64,000 bases of DNA from Panopea generosa (GCA_029582155.1 CM055908.1:19879406-19943405); one strand, 5' to 3'; positions 12,201 to 22,225 are shown, counted from the first letter of the stretch. Program-made: numbers and translations. Notes: generated by a model from the sequence alone, not told the origin.

Positions 12201-15200
12201 CAGTAGATTTTGTGAACATGTTCGCTGTTTAAATACATTTATATGCTTTGCATAAACAGATGTGTTGTTTGGTATAGGTGCGTTGTTTTTTTTCTATTTA
12301 CATTTCATAAATATTTAGATGTTGTTATTTTTTCTGCATGCAGATGTTTGCCAATGTGAACCCCAATCTTGAACCCCTGTTTACAGGCGTGAAGAATAAT
12401 AAACAACACTGGCAGGAGCTGGATGACTTGTATCAAGCAGGTGATTCTATTCTCCCATTAATCACAACCACTTTGTTCACTGTTGATTATCATTGTTGTA
12501 TTTTTTAGGAATTATTACGAATTGGAGATGACTTTTTATGCTCCCCCAAAAACATTTTGGGGTGGCATATAGTAATAGCAGCATCTGTCCGTCCTTCCAT
12601 CCGGTATTTTGTGTCCGGCCTGTAACTTTGTCATGCATAAATGGATTTAAATGATACTTGTTACAAATGATCAACATAATATGACAACGTGTCGCGAGTA
12701 AAACTTACACCTGTACCTCAAAGGTCAAGGTCACAATTTAAGTTTGTTTCACAACACCGAGTCTGTGTGAGATTTCCTGTCCGACCTGTAACTTTGTCAT
12801 GCATTGATGGATTTTATAAATACTTGCTACAAATGATCAACATAATATGACGATGTGTCACAAATCCGACCAATACCTGTACCTCAAAGGTCAAGGTCAC
12901 ACTTTGAGTTTGCTTGACAACACTTTCAGTCTGTTTGCGATTTCGTGTCTGGTCTGTAAATTGTCATGCATAGATGGATTTTGTTAATACTAGCTACAAA
13001 TGAGCAATATAACATGAGGATTTGTCGGCGGTTACACCTAGATTCCCACTTAAAATGTCAAGGTCACAATTTAACTTTGATGACACTTTCAGTCTGTTTG
13101 AGAATTCGTGTCTGGCCTGTAACTTGTCATGCATAGATGGATTTTATTAATACTAGCTACAAATGAGCAATTTAACATGACAACATGTTGCATTTAATAG
13201 CCAGACTCCCACTTCAAAGGTCAAGGTCACAATTTAACTTTGTTTGATGACACTTTCAGTCTGATTGAGATTTTGTGTTCGGTCTGTAACTTTGTCAACT
13301 ATGGATAAATTTAAAAACACTTGGCTCAATTCATCAGCATGACATGACGTGTCACGCGTTAGACCCACATGTGTACCTCGAAGGTCAAGGTTACACTTTG
13401 AGTTTGTTTGACAACACTTTGAGTCTGTGAGATTTCATGTCTGGTTAGTAACTTGCCATGCATAGATGGATTTTGTTAATACTAGCTACAAATGACCAAT
13501 ACAACATGAGGATTTGTCACCGGTTACACCCAGATTCCCGCTTCAAAGGTCAAGGTCACAATTTAACTTTGTTTGATGACACTAAGTGTCACATGTAAGA
13601 CCCAGAGCCTTTCTGCAAACATCAAGGTCACACTTTCAATTTGTTTAATATTGCGTGTCTGGTCTGTGACTTTGTCTTTAACTTGGCTCAATTTATCAAG
13701 ATGACATGTCATAAGTAAGACCTAGACCCGTACCTCAAAGGTCAAAGTCACACTTTTAGTATGTATGACAACACTGAATCTGTTTGAGATTTCAAGTCCG
13801 TCCTTTAACTTTATCATACATGGAAGGATTTCAGAAACAATTGGCACAATTTATCAGTTGATCAGCAATTGATTTGTTACTTTGTCTTACATTTAGAGAT
13901 TATAAAATAGCTTGACACAAGTGATCAGCATGTCATGATGATGTTTCACCTGCATTTAACTGTTGAAATACCCAGATCATTACATCAGATGTCAAGATCA
14001 AGGTTACACAAAGGTCAAGGTCATGCATTAATGTAAAAAAAAACAACATGAAATTGCATGTCTAGTCTGAAACATCAGTCCATTACTATTGATATTCATG
14101 GATACATCGCTACCTATTATAACATATATTGTTATTTTTCACAGACCATTTGGGGGGCATGCCACACTTACCGGTGACATTTCTTTTTTTGGTAACATGT
14201 ATAGGGTGTTTCAAAATATATGTTACAGTTTCATGGGTTTATAATTTGCATTTTTTTTATATAAAAAAAACAGAAAACACAATTTTAAAGAGGACATTTC
14301 AAAATTTTATTACATATGCAATGTCAGTTTTGCTTGAAAAATGAGATGTTGGTCAGAAATTTCATAAAATTTAAATTTTAACGGACGTCACTTGGAAAAC
14401 ATCATCTTAAAATTAAATTTTATGAATGTTAGGTTTAGTATTGCCTTACAATGATTTTACATCTGTTAGGTTTAGTATTGCCTAACCATGATTTTACATC
14501 TGTTAGGTTTAGTAAATATTGCCTGGCAATGATTTTACATCAGGTAGGTTTAGTATTGTGTAAACATGATTTTACATTTGATAGGTTTAGTAAATATTGC
14601 CTAACAATGATTTTACATCTGGTAGGTTTAGTAAATATTGCCTAACAATGATTATACATCTGGTAGGTACAGTAAATATTGCCTAACAATGATTTTACAT
14701 TTGTTAGGTTTAGTATATATTGCCTTACCATGATTTTACATCTGGTAGGTTGTAAATTTTGCCTAACCAAGATTTTACATCTGTTAGGTTTAATAGTAAA
14801 TATTGCCTAACCATGATTTTACATCTGTTAGGTTTAGTAAATTATTGCCTAACAATGATTTTACATCAGGTAAGTTTAGTATTGCTCAAACAAGATTTTA
14901 CATCTGGTAGGTTTAGTAAATATTGCCAAACAAACATTGTTCCTGCTATACAGTTTGGTATTCTTCAGCCAAGTAGCCCATACAGAGGCAAACACTCACT
15001 TGGGGAGCATCCATCGGTTCCACCGATATTTTCTTGTTCAACCAAGTAGTCGGTACAGAGTCAAACACTCACTTGGGGAGCATCAATCGGTTCTACCGTT
15101 ATTTTCTTGTTCTCATTTTAGATATTATTTCAATTATCTTGAGTTTGGAACATTGTTTAGTCATAACAGTTGAGACTTTGTCCTTTAAAGGGGATTTAAT

Positions 15201-17708
15201 ATCTATAAAAAGGCAGCAGGGGCCCAAAAAGAGATTAAATTGTGAATTTTGAAAAAAACCTTCTGAACAAACTGTCCAGCCAAATTCATTCATATTTCAT
15301 ATAAAATGATCCCAATAAGTTGGGTTTTCATGTTTTTTTCAAGTGAAAGGGTTAGGATCTAGTTGGGTCGAGTAAGGAGACTAATTTTTTTATAGGAATA
15401 CTTTGGAAAAACAGTAAATTCTATTTTTATCAGTTATTCAATCATCTTGAGGTCTGGAGTATTGTTTAGTCATAGCAACTGAGCCCGAGACAGTTAAAGG
15501 GCATTTAATATAAAAAAAAAAAGGCCAGCAGGGACCCAAACGGATAAAAGGGTGAATAGTCAAAAATCTTGTTTTTAATGAGTTTTACACCTCCCTTTAT
15601 TTTATTTGTTTTGTTATTATTTCTGTCCAATAAGTTAATATGTATAGTATAACAAAAAAAGTGAATAATTGTATTAAAGTAAATATTTAACAATTAGTGG
15701 ACAAAATTTCCAGGAGTTGAATTAATCCCCCGTTTCCAAAGTATCTGTCTACCTATATATAACATTAGAATTTTTCTGATACATTGCTGACCAAAATGAC
15801 CAGTTCAAAGCTTGAAGTCAATACTTAAACTTGTCTTGATACTGCTATATGAGTTTTTATGCTCGCCAAAATGGGGGAAGCATATAGTTGCCGCTTGGTA
15901 TGTACGTACATGCGTCCCCAAGTTCTTGCCCGGGCTATTTCTCTACAACCTCTCATTGGAATTTTATGAAACTTGCTAGGATGCATCATTACCAAGTGCA
16001 GACGGCATATTATTGTTGTGTTCCAGTTCAATGATTTTTCACAGAGTTATGGCCCTTTGATTCTGTTTGTGACCAAATTTTTGTCCGCACTATTTCTCTA
16101 CAACCTCATGTTGGAATTTTATGAAACTTGCTAGGATGCATCATTACCAAGTGCAGATGTGCATATTGTCTTTGTGTTCTGGTTTGGTGATTTTTCACGG
16201 AGTTATGGCCCTTTAATTCTGTCTGTGACCAAATTGTTGTCTCTACAACCTCAGGTTGGAATTTAATGAAATTTGCTATGTTTGTGTTCCAGTTCGATGA
16301 TTTTTCATGGAGTTGTGGCCCTTTCATTCTGTCTGTGACCAAACTCTTCTCCACTCTATTTCTCTACAACCTCAGGTTGGAATTTTATGAAACTTGCTAG
16401 GATACATGATTACCAAGTGGAGATGTGCATATTGTCATCATGATGCTACTTCCTTACAACCTCTGGTTTTAATTCTGTAAAACTAGCTAGGATCTGCGCA
16501 TATTGTCAGTTTATTCTGGTTAAATGATTTGCAAATGACTTCTGTCAAGTGCAGAACCACATATTGTTCCTGCTATGCAGTTTGGTATTTTTCAACCAAG
16601 TAGCCATCAGCAATAAGGGAATACGGTACAGAGTCGAACACCCACTTGGGGAGCATCCATCGGTTCCACTGATATTTTCTTGTATTGAGTCTGTGACCAA
16701 ATTGGAATTTTGTGAAACTTGCTAGGATGCATCATTACCAAGTGCAGATGTGCATATTGTCTTTGTATTTCGGTTTGATGATTTTTCACAGAGTTATGGT
16801 CCTTTAATTCTGTCTGTGACCAAATTGTTGTCTGCGCTATTTCTCTACAACCCCATGTTAGAATTTTATGAAAATTGCTAGGATGCATCATTACCAAGTG
16901 CAGATGTGCATATTGTCTATGTGTTCCGGTTCGATGATTTTTCATGGAGTTATGGCCCTTTCATTGAGTCTGTGACCAAATTATTGTCTGTGCTATTTCT
17001 CTACAACCCTATGTTGGAATTTTGTGAAACTTGCTAGGATGCATCATTACCAAGTGCAGATGTGCATATTATCTTTGTGTTCCGGTTTGATGATTTTTCA
17101 CGGAGTTGTGGCCCTTTTACTCTGTCTGTGACCAAATTCTTGTCCACGCTATTTCTCTACAACCCCATGTTAGAATTTTATGAAACTTCCTATGTTTGTG
17201 TTCCAATTTAATGATTTTTCACGGAGTTATGGCCCTTTGATTTAGTCTAAGTTCTGTGAAGTGCAAAGCCACATATTGTTTCTGCTATGCAGTTTGGTAT
17301 TTTTCAACCAAGTAGCCAGTACAAAGTAAAACACTCACTTAGGGAGCATCCATCGATTCCACCGATATTTTCTTGTTTTGGAATACTACTGTGTAAGGAG
17401 TCTGCTTGAAATTAAGGGCAAGGGTCCATTGGAGTCCAGTAGGATGACTTTCACTTTACATGGACATGTTATGAGAAAACAGATAATTCTCATTTATTTT
17501 TCTCATCTACAACTATAACAAGTTCTTCATAGTGACATGTAAAGTCAGATGAGTAACTTAGGCCTCTTGTTTTTAAAGTTGTTTTGAAAGTTTTGCTATT
17601 GGTTAAAAAATAATCCTACAATATGGTAGGGTTAACTTCTGTGAGTTACTCAATTAAATTTTTTACTGCCATACTTTAATAAATATGCATATACATATAT
17701 ATTTATAT

Positions 17709-17748
<40 letters not shown>

Positions 17749-19611
17749 TTTATATTCAAATTATTTGTTACAGTTTAACAAACAGTCTACTCTGATTTGT
17801 GTTGGAAATTTATTATAACAGAGGTAGGCTATCAGTAACCAAATATTCAATAATTAATGGTCTGGCGCACTGAGACTGCTTTCAGAATTGATCACCTCTT
17901 TCTGTTAAGACCATGGATTTGATTCCTAACTCAAGACAAAATTTAAGTGATAAAGTTTGCCAGTAATTTACAGTAGAGAGGGAATTTTAGCATGCTTATT
18001 ATGTTAAAAGTATTTGAAAATAATGAACTGTAACCCTTTGTTTATTTCTAAATGTCATAAAGATTTGAATACATATTCCATAAAAACAAAAACAAATAAT
18101 GCAGACTTTCTTTGCATTGAAATGTTCCCTTCATTTCGTAAATTATAGTATTTCTGCCATTGACAAGTTTGGTCTTATCTATGTGTTTAATTAAATTATT
18201 AATGTTGGTACAACCTAAATTGTAGATGCAAAAATGAAACATAAACCTTTGAAACAATTTGCCTTTAAGCTGCCAGTTTCACATACTGTAATTGTGACGT
18301 TTCTGTTGTAGGTAAAACAGAGGAGCTTCATTGTGAGCTTAACAAACGGTCTTCAGAAGTGAGCTGTAACCAAGACGAAGTGAAAAATAACAAAGTTGAT
18401 AAACACAGTAATGGTATACTGCAGCGTAACAACAGAAACTCCAAGGTTTGATATTGTGGTTAGTTTCTGACCCTAGATTCATGAATTCTTTAAACACAGG
18501 AATTGAAATTTTTACTTATATTTCAAGCCCTTCAGGTATATAATAGTTTGCAAGATATTTGTCATATCACTTGTTGTTGTCTGCAAACTAAATAAAGGGC
18601 GACACTTGGACTTCTATTTGCCATCATTATATAAATCATTACAACCTAAGTCACACTTGCAAATCGACAAAAGTGACGTCAATTTGTAATTGATCTTTAT
18701 TTGTTATGAGGTTAATATTTCATTGTCAAGGTTGTAGTGATGCAACATGCAGGTTATGCTTATAACACAGCCACATTCACGACTCTTCACAGATGAAATA
18801 GCAAGACATGGGAACCTGATTACAAATATAAGGTCAAATTAGGTTATACTTGGTTATAGTTACCATGACTATTGTAGAAGTTTGTGACAAGGAAAGAATC
18901 ACTCACTGAGGCCACACTAGAAACTTCATATCTGTATTTGACATATTGATTACTTCAATAGCACGTTTCCAAAATGGTTAGGGTCGTAAGGACCCAACTA
19001 GGAATTTTATTTGGTTTTGTCGCCTTAATAACTCTTTCTGTCCTCGTCCTACTTCTAAGGATTTGGACAATAATATAATGCATGAAAGACATGTAAGACA
19101 TTTTCAATATTCAATAATTAACTAAAACCACCTCTTAACTCAAGTCCATACTAGGTCATTGTGGTTCATTTGAAAATCTAAATGAGATTTATTCCTGTGA
19201 TATGCTGTTTGTAACTTATGATAACTTTTAACCATAATTAGGTTTTAATAACTCACACAGTATCGCACATAAAGTTAACGTTTTATTGTATTTTGGAATA
19301 GTTTCTATTGACTTGTAACCTCAAAGCTGTAGAATGGCTACTTATGATTTTTTTTCAATAAAGACATTTTTGAGCGAATAAGTACTGTTCTTTTCACTAA
19401 TAGTCAATCCAATTAAAATCTTTCCACTAGCTTTGTTGGTAAAGCCTTTAGCAAATATTATCAAGAGATCAACTTGACTAAGGTGCGACTGGCTATCTTG
19501 TGTTTTATTTCTTTCCAGGCAGTTAAATTAAACAGTAAAGAGAAATCACAGAAGAAAAAGGGGAAGATAAATGACCCTACGGAGAAAACCAAAGTGTGCA
19601 CTCTAGTGTAG
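113..19611 (+). CDS. Pde6: cGMP phosphodiesterase, PDE5/6/11 clade, Pde6-like; 3' eight coding exons (5' part outside window)
   Basis: Eight exons with AG/GT borders (113-222, 1962-2049, 3424-3602, 5588-5726, 7151-7234, 12344-12440, 18312-18445, 19519-19611) join without a frame break to 924 nt, 307 codons plus TAG. They encode most of a class I PDEase catalytic domain, which hydrolyses 3',5'-cyclic GMP. Visible landmarks are [10 protein letters not shown] (metal-binding H23, D24), [24 protein letters not shown] (metal D134), ITKPWE and MQVGFID (purine-binding Q187, clamp F190). The spacings D24-D134 (110) and D134-Q187 (53) equal those of PDE5 D654-D764-Q817, recalled from memory. The sequence motifs fit insect Pde6 best, but PDE11 or PDE5 is also possible. 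The tail is lysine-rich and ends in a CaaX box (CTLV), as in prenylated PDE6. GAF domains expected in this clade are not in the window. Confidence 0.95.
211..1795 (+). repeat. 54/55-bp minisatellite (about 29 units) that starts inside Pde6 exon a and copies its splice donor
   Basis: Unit starts at 211, 266, 321, 376, 431, 486, 541 and 596 are exactly 55 bp apart and almost identical. Later units (about 700-1740) are a second subfamily of about 54 bp. The unit begins ATTCCAAGTCAA|GTATGTAGT, which is the true exon end plus donor, followed by 'gtcaggacatcctttg' and 'ttaacttgttaggccc'. Because 54 is a multiple of three, long repetitive reading frames run on both strands (952-1251 -, 1064-1309 +). 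They are not genes. The array fills most of the 223-1961 intron. Confidence 0.95.
1962..2049 (+). CDS. Pde6: Pde6 exon b (EHHHFDH)
   Basis: This 88-nt exon has acceptor gttatag|GGTTG and donor AGTGAA|GTGAGT. It completes the split Lys and encodes residues 38-66, including [20 protein letters not shown] and IMILNSE. Phase 1-2 in and phase 0 out match the neighbouring exons exactly. Confidence 0.93.
2050..3423 (+). other. Pde6 intron b, AT-rich, with a degenerate tRNA-like SINE head
   Basis: The stretch 2095-2165 holds 'gttttgggttcacttccc', a weak B-box, after a weak A-box, and looks like an old SINE head. The remainder is AT-rich with nothing recognisable. The short reading frame at 2629-2970 lacks any coding signature. 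Confidence 0.5.
3424..3602 (+). CDS. Pde6: Pde6 exon c ([10 protein letters not shown])
   Basis: This 179-nt exon runs from gcattgcag|GGTAAC to TTGTTGAA|GTTAGT. It encodes [19 protein letters not shown], then [20 protein letters not shown] and [20 protein letters not shown], with a Lys split AA|A into the next exon. [10 protein letters not shown] is a conserved catalytic-domain helix. Confidence 0.92.
3603..4450 (+). other. Pde6 intron c, left half: diffuse old repeat
   Basis: 'ggggcccaaaagggtaaaa' (about 3940) and 'acccccaaaagagggtaaa' (about 4363) suggest two decayed copies of a mollusc repeat that recurs at 15215 and 15535. No coding signal is seen. Confidence 0.4.
4455..4995 (+). repeat. 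two diverged direct copies (~340-bp spacing) of a dispersed repeat
   Basis: 4500-4680 and 4810-4985 share 'ataatcacaagatct/ataaccacaggatca', 'tcttaaaccagc/tcttgaaccagcc', 'cagagggct', 'caagacctaca/caaggcctaga' and 'tacatgtagcattgcatgg'. The remaining intron to 5587 shows nothing further. Confidence 0.7.
5588..5726 (+). CDS. Pde6: Pde6 exon d ([14 protein letters not shown])
   Basis: This 139-nt exon has acceptor cctttcaccag|AGCC and donor CCAATT|GTAAGG. It encodes [20 protein letters not shown], then [18 protein letters not shown] and TQLGETPI. Asp134 of MTACD is the metal-coordinating aspartate. EFFEQGD is a typical PDE5/6/11 block. Confidence 0.93.
5756..6190 (+). repeat. dispersed repeat 'X', split by a TTAA MITE
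   Basis: The left part 5756-5833 (gtttatcaggat ... acatgccaaaataata) and the right part 6078-6190 (gggatttcctaacttg ... ctaggttagactaaaatag) are contiguous in the relative at 29075-29325. They are inverted at about 21990-22225. The intervening 240 bp is the MITE at 5838-6073. Confidence 0.8.
5838..6073. mobile_element. TTAA-flanked MITE (piggyBac-like), copy 1, with internal hairpin
   Basis: It is flanked by TTAA at 5834-5837 and 6074-6077. The ends are CCCTTTACTTCATATAGA and tctatggagtataaga, imperfect inverted repeats. The internal palindrome 5955-6021 has 31-bp arms with about two mismatches around TTGTTAC. Copies 2 and 3 are at 24552 and 46739. It carries no transposase. The piggyBac assignment rests on TTAA target duplication and CCCTTT ends. 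Confidence 0.85.
6190..7150 (+). other. Pde6 intron d remainder, no recognised content
   Basis: This is AT-rich DNA up to the exon e acceptor. I see no gene, clear repeat or RNA. Confidence 0.5.
7151..7234 (+). CDS. Pde6: Pde6 exon e (invariant Gln / Phe clamp)
   Basis: This 84-nt exon (28 codons, phase 0 both ends) has acceptor ttttacag|GCAATG and donor TATGAG|GTATGT. It encodes [18 protein letters not shown] and [11 protein letters not shown]187 is the purine-binding glutamine and F190 the hydrophobic clamp. [12 protein letters not shown] is very close to Pde6/PDE5 family sequences. Confidence 0.93.
7235..8290 (+). other. Pde6 intron e, first kilobase, decayed repeat DNA
   Basis: A 'ggagggtgggtcaaaattccc' type fragment near 7476 and 'cctccatgcttagttgtatc' near 7657 resemble old dispersed repeats. 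No clear boundaries and no coding signal. Confidence 0.4.
8311..8700 (+). repeat. three diverged tandem copies of a ~170-bp mollusc repeat
   Basis: 'gcaataacttatgaatgcc', 'gcaataacttaagaatgcc' and 'gcaataacatgtatcaaat' begin successive units. Each is followed by 'gaatcaaatcttttgaa', 'acaaaacacaggct' and 'cccctttaatttgtgaa'. Confidence 0.75.
9230..9500 (+). repeat. three tandem units (~75 bp) with 'aactgggacagtacaaca'
   Basis: Units at about 9288, 9360 and 9437 share 'ctgggacagtacaacatt', 'gataacgttatattata' and 'aaactttctggttatctgt'. Confidence 0.8.
9880..10430 (+). repeat. cryptic AT-rich repeat with recurring 'tgtgtcacatac'
   Basis: TGTGTCAC(A)TAC-like words recur near 9905, 10016, 10094 and 10375 in a tatgtatata-rich background. 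The pattern is irregular and has no fixed period. Reading frames here (10002-10271) are composition artefacts. Confidence 0.55.
10440..11330 (+). other. Pde6 intron e, middle, nothing recognised
   Basis: AT-rich DNA. One isolated 'caaaggtcaaggtcatt' (about 10851) resembles the repeat element at 12.5-14.2 kb. Confidence 0.45.
11338..11515 (+). mobile_element. degenerate SINE family A
   Basis: 'gtggtagtgctgtgaatagagtgttggcc' carries an A-box-like part, 'ggggttccatcccagcaat' the B-box region, and 'tactggttcttctcaggaa' the SINE core. The tail is 'aatataaattagttcaact'. Confidence 0.6.
11601..11950 (+). repeat. 32-bp minisatellite, about 11 units
   Basis: The unit is 'gacaccagaaatacatat' plus 'tttgcattaacatt', with several shortened units ('atgacaccagaaatac'). 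It lies 400 bp upstream of exon f. Confidence 0.9.
12344..12440 (+). CDS. Pde6: Pde6 exon f (end of catalytic domain)
   Basis: This 97-nt exon has acceptor ctgcatgcag|ATGTTT and donor CAAGCAG|GTGATT. It encodes [19 protein letters not shown] and [13 protein letters not shown], with a Gly split G|GT. NxxHWQEL is the usual end of the PDE5/6/11 catalytic helix bundle. Confidence 0.9.
12535..14163 (+). mobile_element. nonautonomous mollusc element with eight ~165-bp internal repeats and CCCCCAAA/TTTGGGGG ends
   Basis: The left end is 'ttatgctcccccaaaa', the right end 'atttggggggcatgcc', together a short terminal inverted repeat. Inside, 'ctgtaactttgtcatgcat' recurs at about 12620, 12787, 12953, 13118, 13284, 13446, 13661 and 13805. 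Each unit usually carries GGTCAAGGTCAC. No transposase. It occupies Pde6 intron f. Confidence 0.8.
14432..14935 (+). repeat. 41-bp minisatellite, about 12 units
   Basis: The unit is 'taggtttagtaaatattgcc' plus 'taacaatgattttacatctg', with variants of 33-43 bp. It generates low-complexity reading frames (14451-14645, 14759-15049) that are not genes. Confidence 0.93.
14936..15112 (+). repeat. two tandem copies of the 3' end of the 15.85-kb element
   Basis: 'tgttcctgctatacagtttg', 'acactcacttggggagcatc' and 'accgatattttcttg' match the right end at 17270-17375. The last 70 bp is duplicated (15035-15110). Confidence 0.8.
15113..15853 (+). repeat. two diverged direct copies of a dispersed repeat
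   Basis: 15130-15260 and 15430-15570 share 'ttatcttgagtttggaa/tcatcttgaggtctgga', 'cattgtttagtcataacag' and 'cagcaggggcccaaa'. Nothing is recognised from 15600 to 15853. Confidence 0.65.
15855..17375 (+). mobile_element. nonautonomous mollusc element with tandem ~165-bp core repeats
   Basis: It starts 'ttttatgctcgccaaaatgg' and ends 'agggagcatccatcgat', then 'ccaccgatattttcttg'. About eight core units carry 'aaacttgctaggatgcatca', 'ccaagtgcagatgtgcata', 'tgatttttcacagagttat' and 'ggccctttgattctgtctg'. An internal copy of the terminal module (16555-16685) suggests two elements fused or unequal exchange. No coding capacity. Confidence 0.82.
17690..17746. repeat. AT dinucleotide microsatellite
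   Basis: An (AT)n run, uninterrupted over about 32 bases, in a longer tatata-rich tract. The rest of intron f to 18311 has a weak tRNA-like relic near 17870 but no other content. Confidence 0.9.
18312..18445 (+). CDS. Pde6: Pde6 exon g (hydrophilic tail)
   Basis: This 134-nt exon has acceptor ctgttgtag|GTAAAA and donor TCCAAG|GTTTGA. It encodes a low-complexity hydrophilic linker rich in K, N and E (starts [17 protein letters not shown]). The family shows little conservation here, so the call rests on exact phase joining (G|GT in, phase 0 out) and position. Donor GTTTGA is weaker than the others. Confidence 0.8.
18446..19518 (+). other. Pde6 intron g, nothing recognised
   Basis: Ordinary intron DNA, somewhat less AT-rich than elsewhere. 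I see no repeat family or gene signature. Confidence 0.5.
19519..19611 (+). CDS. Pde6: Pde6 last coding exon: polybasic segment plus CaaX box
   Basis: This 93-nt exon has acceptor ctttccag|GCAGTT and ends at TAG 19609-19611. It encodes [25 protein letters not shown] and VCTLV. C304-T-L-V307 is a CaaX box behind a lysine-rich stretch, the layout of prenylated, membrane-bound proteins. Known PDE6 members of vertebrates and flies carry C-terminal CaaX prenylation. Val at X leaves farnesyl versus geranylgeranyl undecided. Confidence 0.85.
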   Translation, partial: AVKLNSKEKSQKKKGKINDPTEKTKVCTLV

Positions 19612-21735
19612 CAGCATCACTGTTAGATTGTCATTCTTAGTATTCAGCAGTAAATGGACACGGGTGGGACCATCTGACACAGGGAAGGGACCACTTGCAA
19701 CACCACATGTGTGACTATCAGTCATGCTTTCATATTTTTTGCAAAAATTCTACATGATATCGGTATATGTATTGACCCCTGCGAGCGTATTGATATTATT
19801 GGCACACATTTTACATGTGCAAGTAGTAACATTGTCCTCTCAGGAGTTGATATATATATCAGTATTCTTTTCATATGATTCTACTACTCTTTAACAAGTG
19901 TCAATGAAAATGAAAAAAAAAACACAACTTTATTTCATTATAAACATGCCATTGTTTTAAATAGAAACTAATTTTCTTAATATTTTGGCTGTATTGATAT
20001 ATTGGGTGTCTCAATCAATATTTGTTTTCCGAAATCCATTTTTACATCTGATTGATTTTTTCCGAATAGAACCCCAAGATTTTTTTTTTTTAATCATGTA
20101 AAGGTTTTCTTACATGCTCCAAGTCTGGTTATTTGAATATATAAATGTTATGTACTGGTTATTTTTTCTTTGGCACTTGTACATTTTTAAAGAATATAAT
20201 TATTCTAATCTAAAACCAAATTTATAACACTATGAATTTAAAATAAAAATGATTGATGTTTAATTATACATTTTATTTTCATAAAATTAATAATGAAAAC
20301 AATTTGTTATCATGTCAGAAAAATGTGATGAATTTAGGTCTAGACTATTCATTAAATGTTTAAAACTGGCAAAAACTTCAATTAGTTTAATTTTGATTAA
20401 AAACATTTTAATATAATAATTTGTATATTCTGTGCACTCTTGCAAAATACCGAACTTGTAATGTGGTATTTTAACAGAGTATGTACATCACTGATATTTT
20501 GTTGATAAAAAAAAAGTTTCTGTAAAAGATGGAAATATTCAGACCAAACCTGCAACTTAATATTGGAATTATTGCCCTAGTGACATTTGTGATGTTTGCT
20601 TGTTAATATCACTACTTGACTGACAGATCAGATGTTGATTTCTTTCCAGGAACTCTTGTACATCTGTTTGAAAAGTAAATATTTCAGTTCAAACAAAATG
20701 TACTATTAAATAAAGATTGGATCTTTGACAACAATCTAACAAGAACTTAAATCTAAGTAATAATTGTGATCCCTACACATTTCTGTAACTAAATTATTAA
20801 CTGTTTAAGAGTTCTTTCTTTCCTAAGATCCCATCCTTACTTCAGTGGCAGGGCAGTAGTCTGCACGCAATACCTACAGAATTTTAGCAGTTACCTCTTG
20901 CCAAATTATGTTAATTTTTGTGGGAAAAGTACCTTCTATTTTTTTAATTACCTAAAATAGCATTTACATTTAAAAGAGATTATATAAAAAGAATCGTTCT
21001 AAATTTGAAAATAGAAAACAAGTTGCACAGACAGCTATGATTTTCAAAAGTAATATTTATTTCTGCATCTGACAGTGGAAAAACAAAGAAAGAGTCCCTG
21101 GAAATTTTGAACCATAGTAAAGTGTCCTTGTTCATTTTTACAGACAATAAGAGGTATATGCTGTTCTCCTGTCCTATATTGTGGCAGACATTGCATGTAA
21201 AAACAAGCGCATATCATGAAAGTTATATGAGACTCATTTTGTATTTATAATAAACTTCAAGGGGTGGGGAAGCTTAAAATGCACAGAATATGTCTGTGAA
21301 CTTTGTTGCTGTAATTATGTCCTGGTTCATAAAAAGACAGAATTTATCATTTCAATGTTATATATCACTTACAAATTATAATCAAATAAGAACTTTAATC
21401 ATAATACTGCTGTTTTGACGAGAGAATCTGGACAAGCAATCTAGGCACATGCCATTTGTAAACTGTGATATTAATTGTTATTTATGCTTCGGTCTGATAT
21501 GAAAATGCTCAACTCCTCTGTTTCACAAAGAATGTATATAATGTGTGAATATTTGTGTACTTGATCATTATAAAATGATATATATATATATATACAATGT
21601 AATTGTAAAAACATAGCAACTTTAAGCTCGTAAAAAATAAATTGCAATTCTATAGATGTATACGTATTTGCACAAATATTAGTGAAAATAGGCTCACAGG
21701 GCCTCTTTATAGAACAGATATTTGCTTCATCAAAA
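19612..21735 (+). other. Pde6 3' UTR and flank, poly(A) site unresolved
   Basis: AATAAA occurs near 20241, 20709 and 21249, so the transcript end cannot be chosen from sequence alone. No gene is recognised. Confidence 0.45.
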
Positions 21736-21739
21736 TACA

Positions 21740-22225
21740 CGATTTTCAGATTTAAAGGGGGTATATCAGGAAAAAATGCTATAAATGTCTTCATCATTTT
21801 TAAAATGGTTAAAATACATCTCATTATCATTAATAAATAAAATCCGTATGGTTTAGTATGTCAAATTAAGTAAAATGTGAAAAAAATCACTATTTAAATG
21901 GATTAGTTGACTTGAAACAAAATCTCCATTCTAAAAAAACGACAGCATTTAAATACTGCTGTCAGATTGACCTTCACATCGTCATTTAAATTGGACTCTT
22001 TCTAAGATGAAACAATTATTTACTATGTGTAAAAGTGTAATTTTAAGCAGGAAATCTATTTTAGTCTAACCTAGACACGTAGCCCAAGTTAGGAAATTCC
22101 TTTTCAAAATATTTTTTACAGATATTCTTTTGGTAATATGGGGTCAGTGAGTATATATAGGCATGATATATTGGTAAAAAATGTTTATAGGCAATTTTGG
22201 AAAATCCTGATAAAGTCTCTTTAAT
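21740..22225 (-). repeat. dispersed repeat 'X', inverted copy plus a second fragment
   Basis: Read on the - strand from 22222, 'actttatcaggattttcc' then (22110-22025) 'gaatttcctaacttgggc', 'acgtgtctaggttagac' and 'taaaatagatttcctgc' match copy 1. At 21758-21775 '+ggggtatatcaggaaaa' is another start module. Confidence 0.65.
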
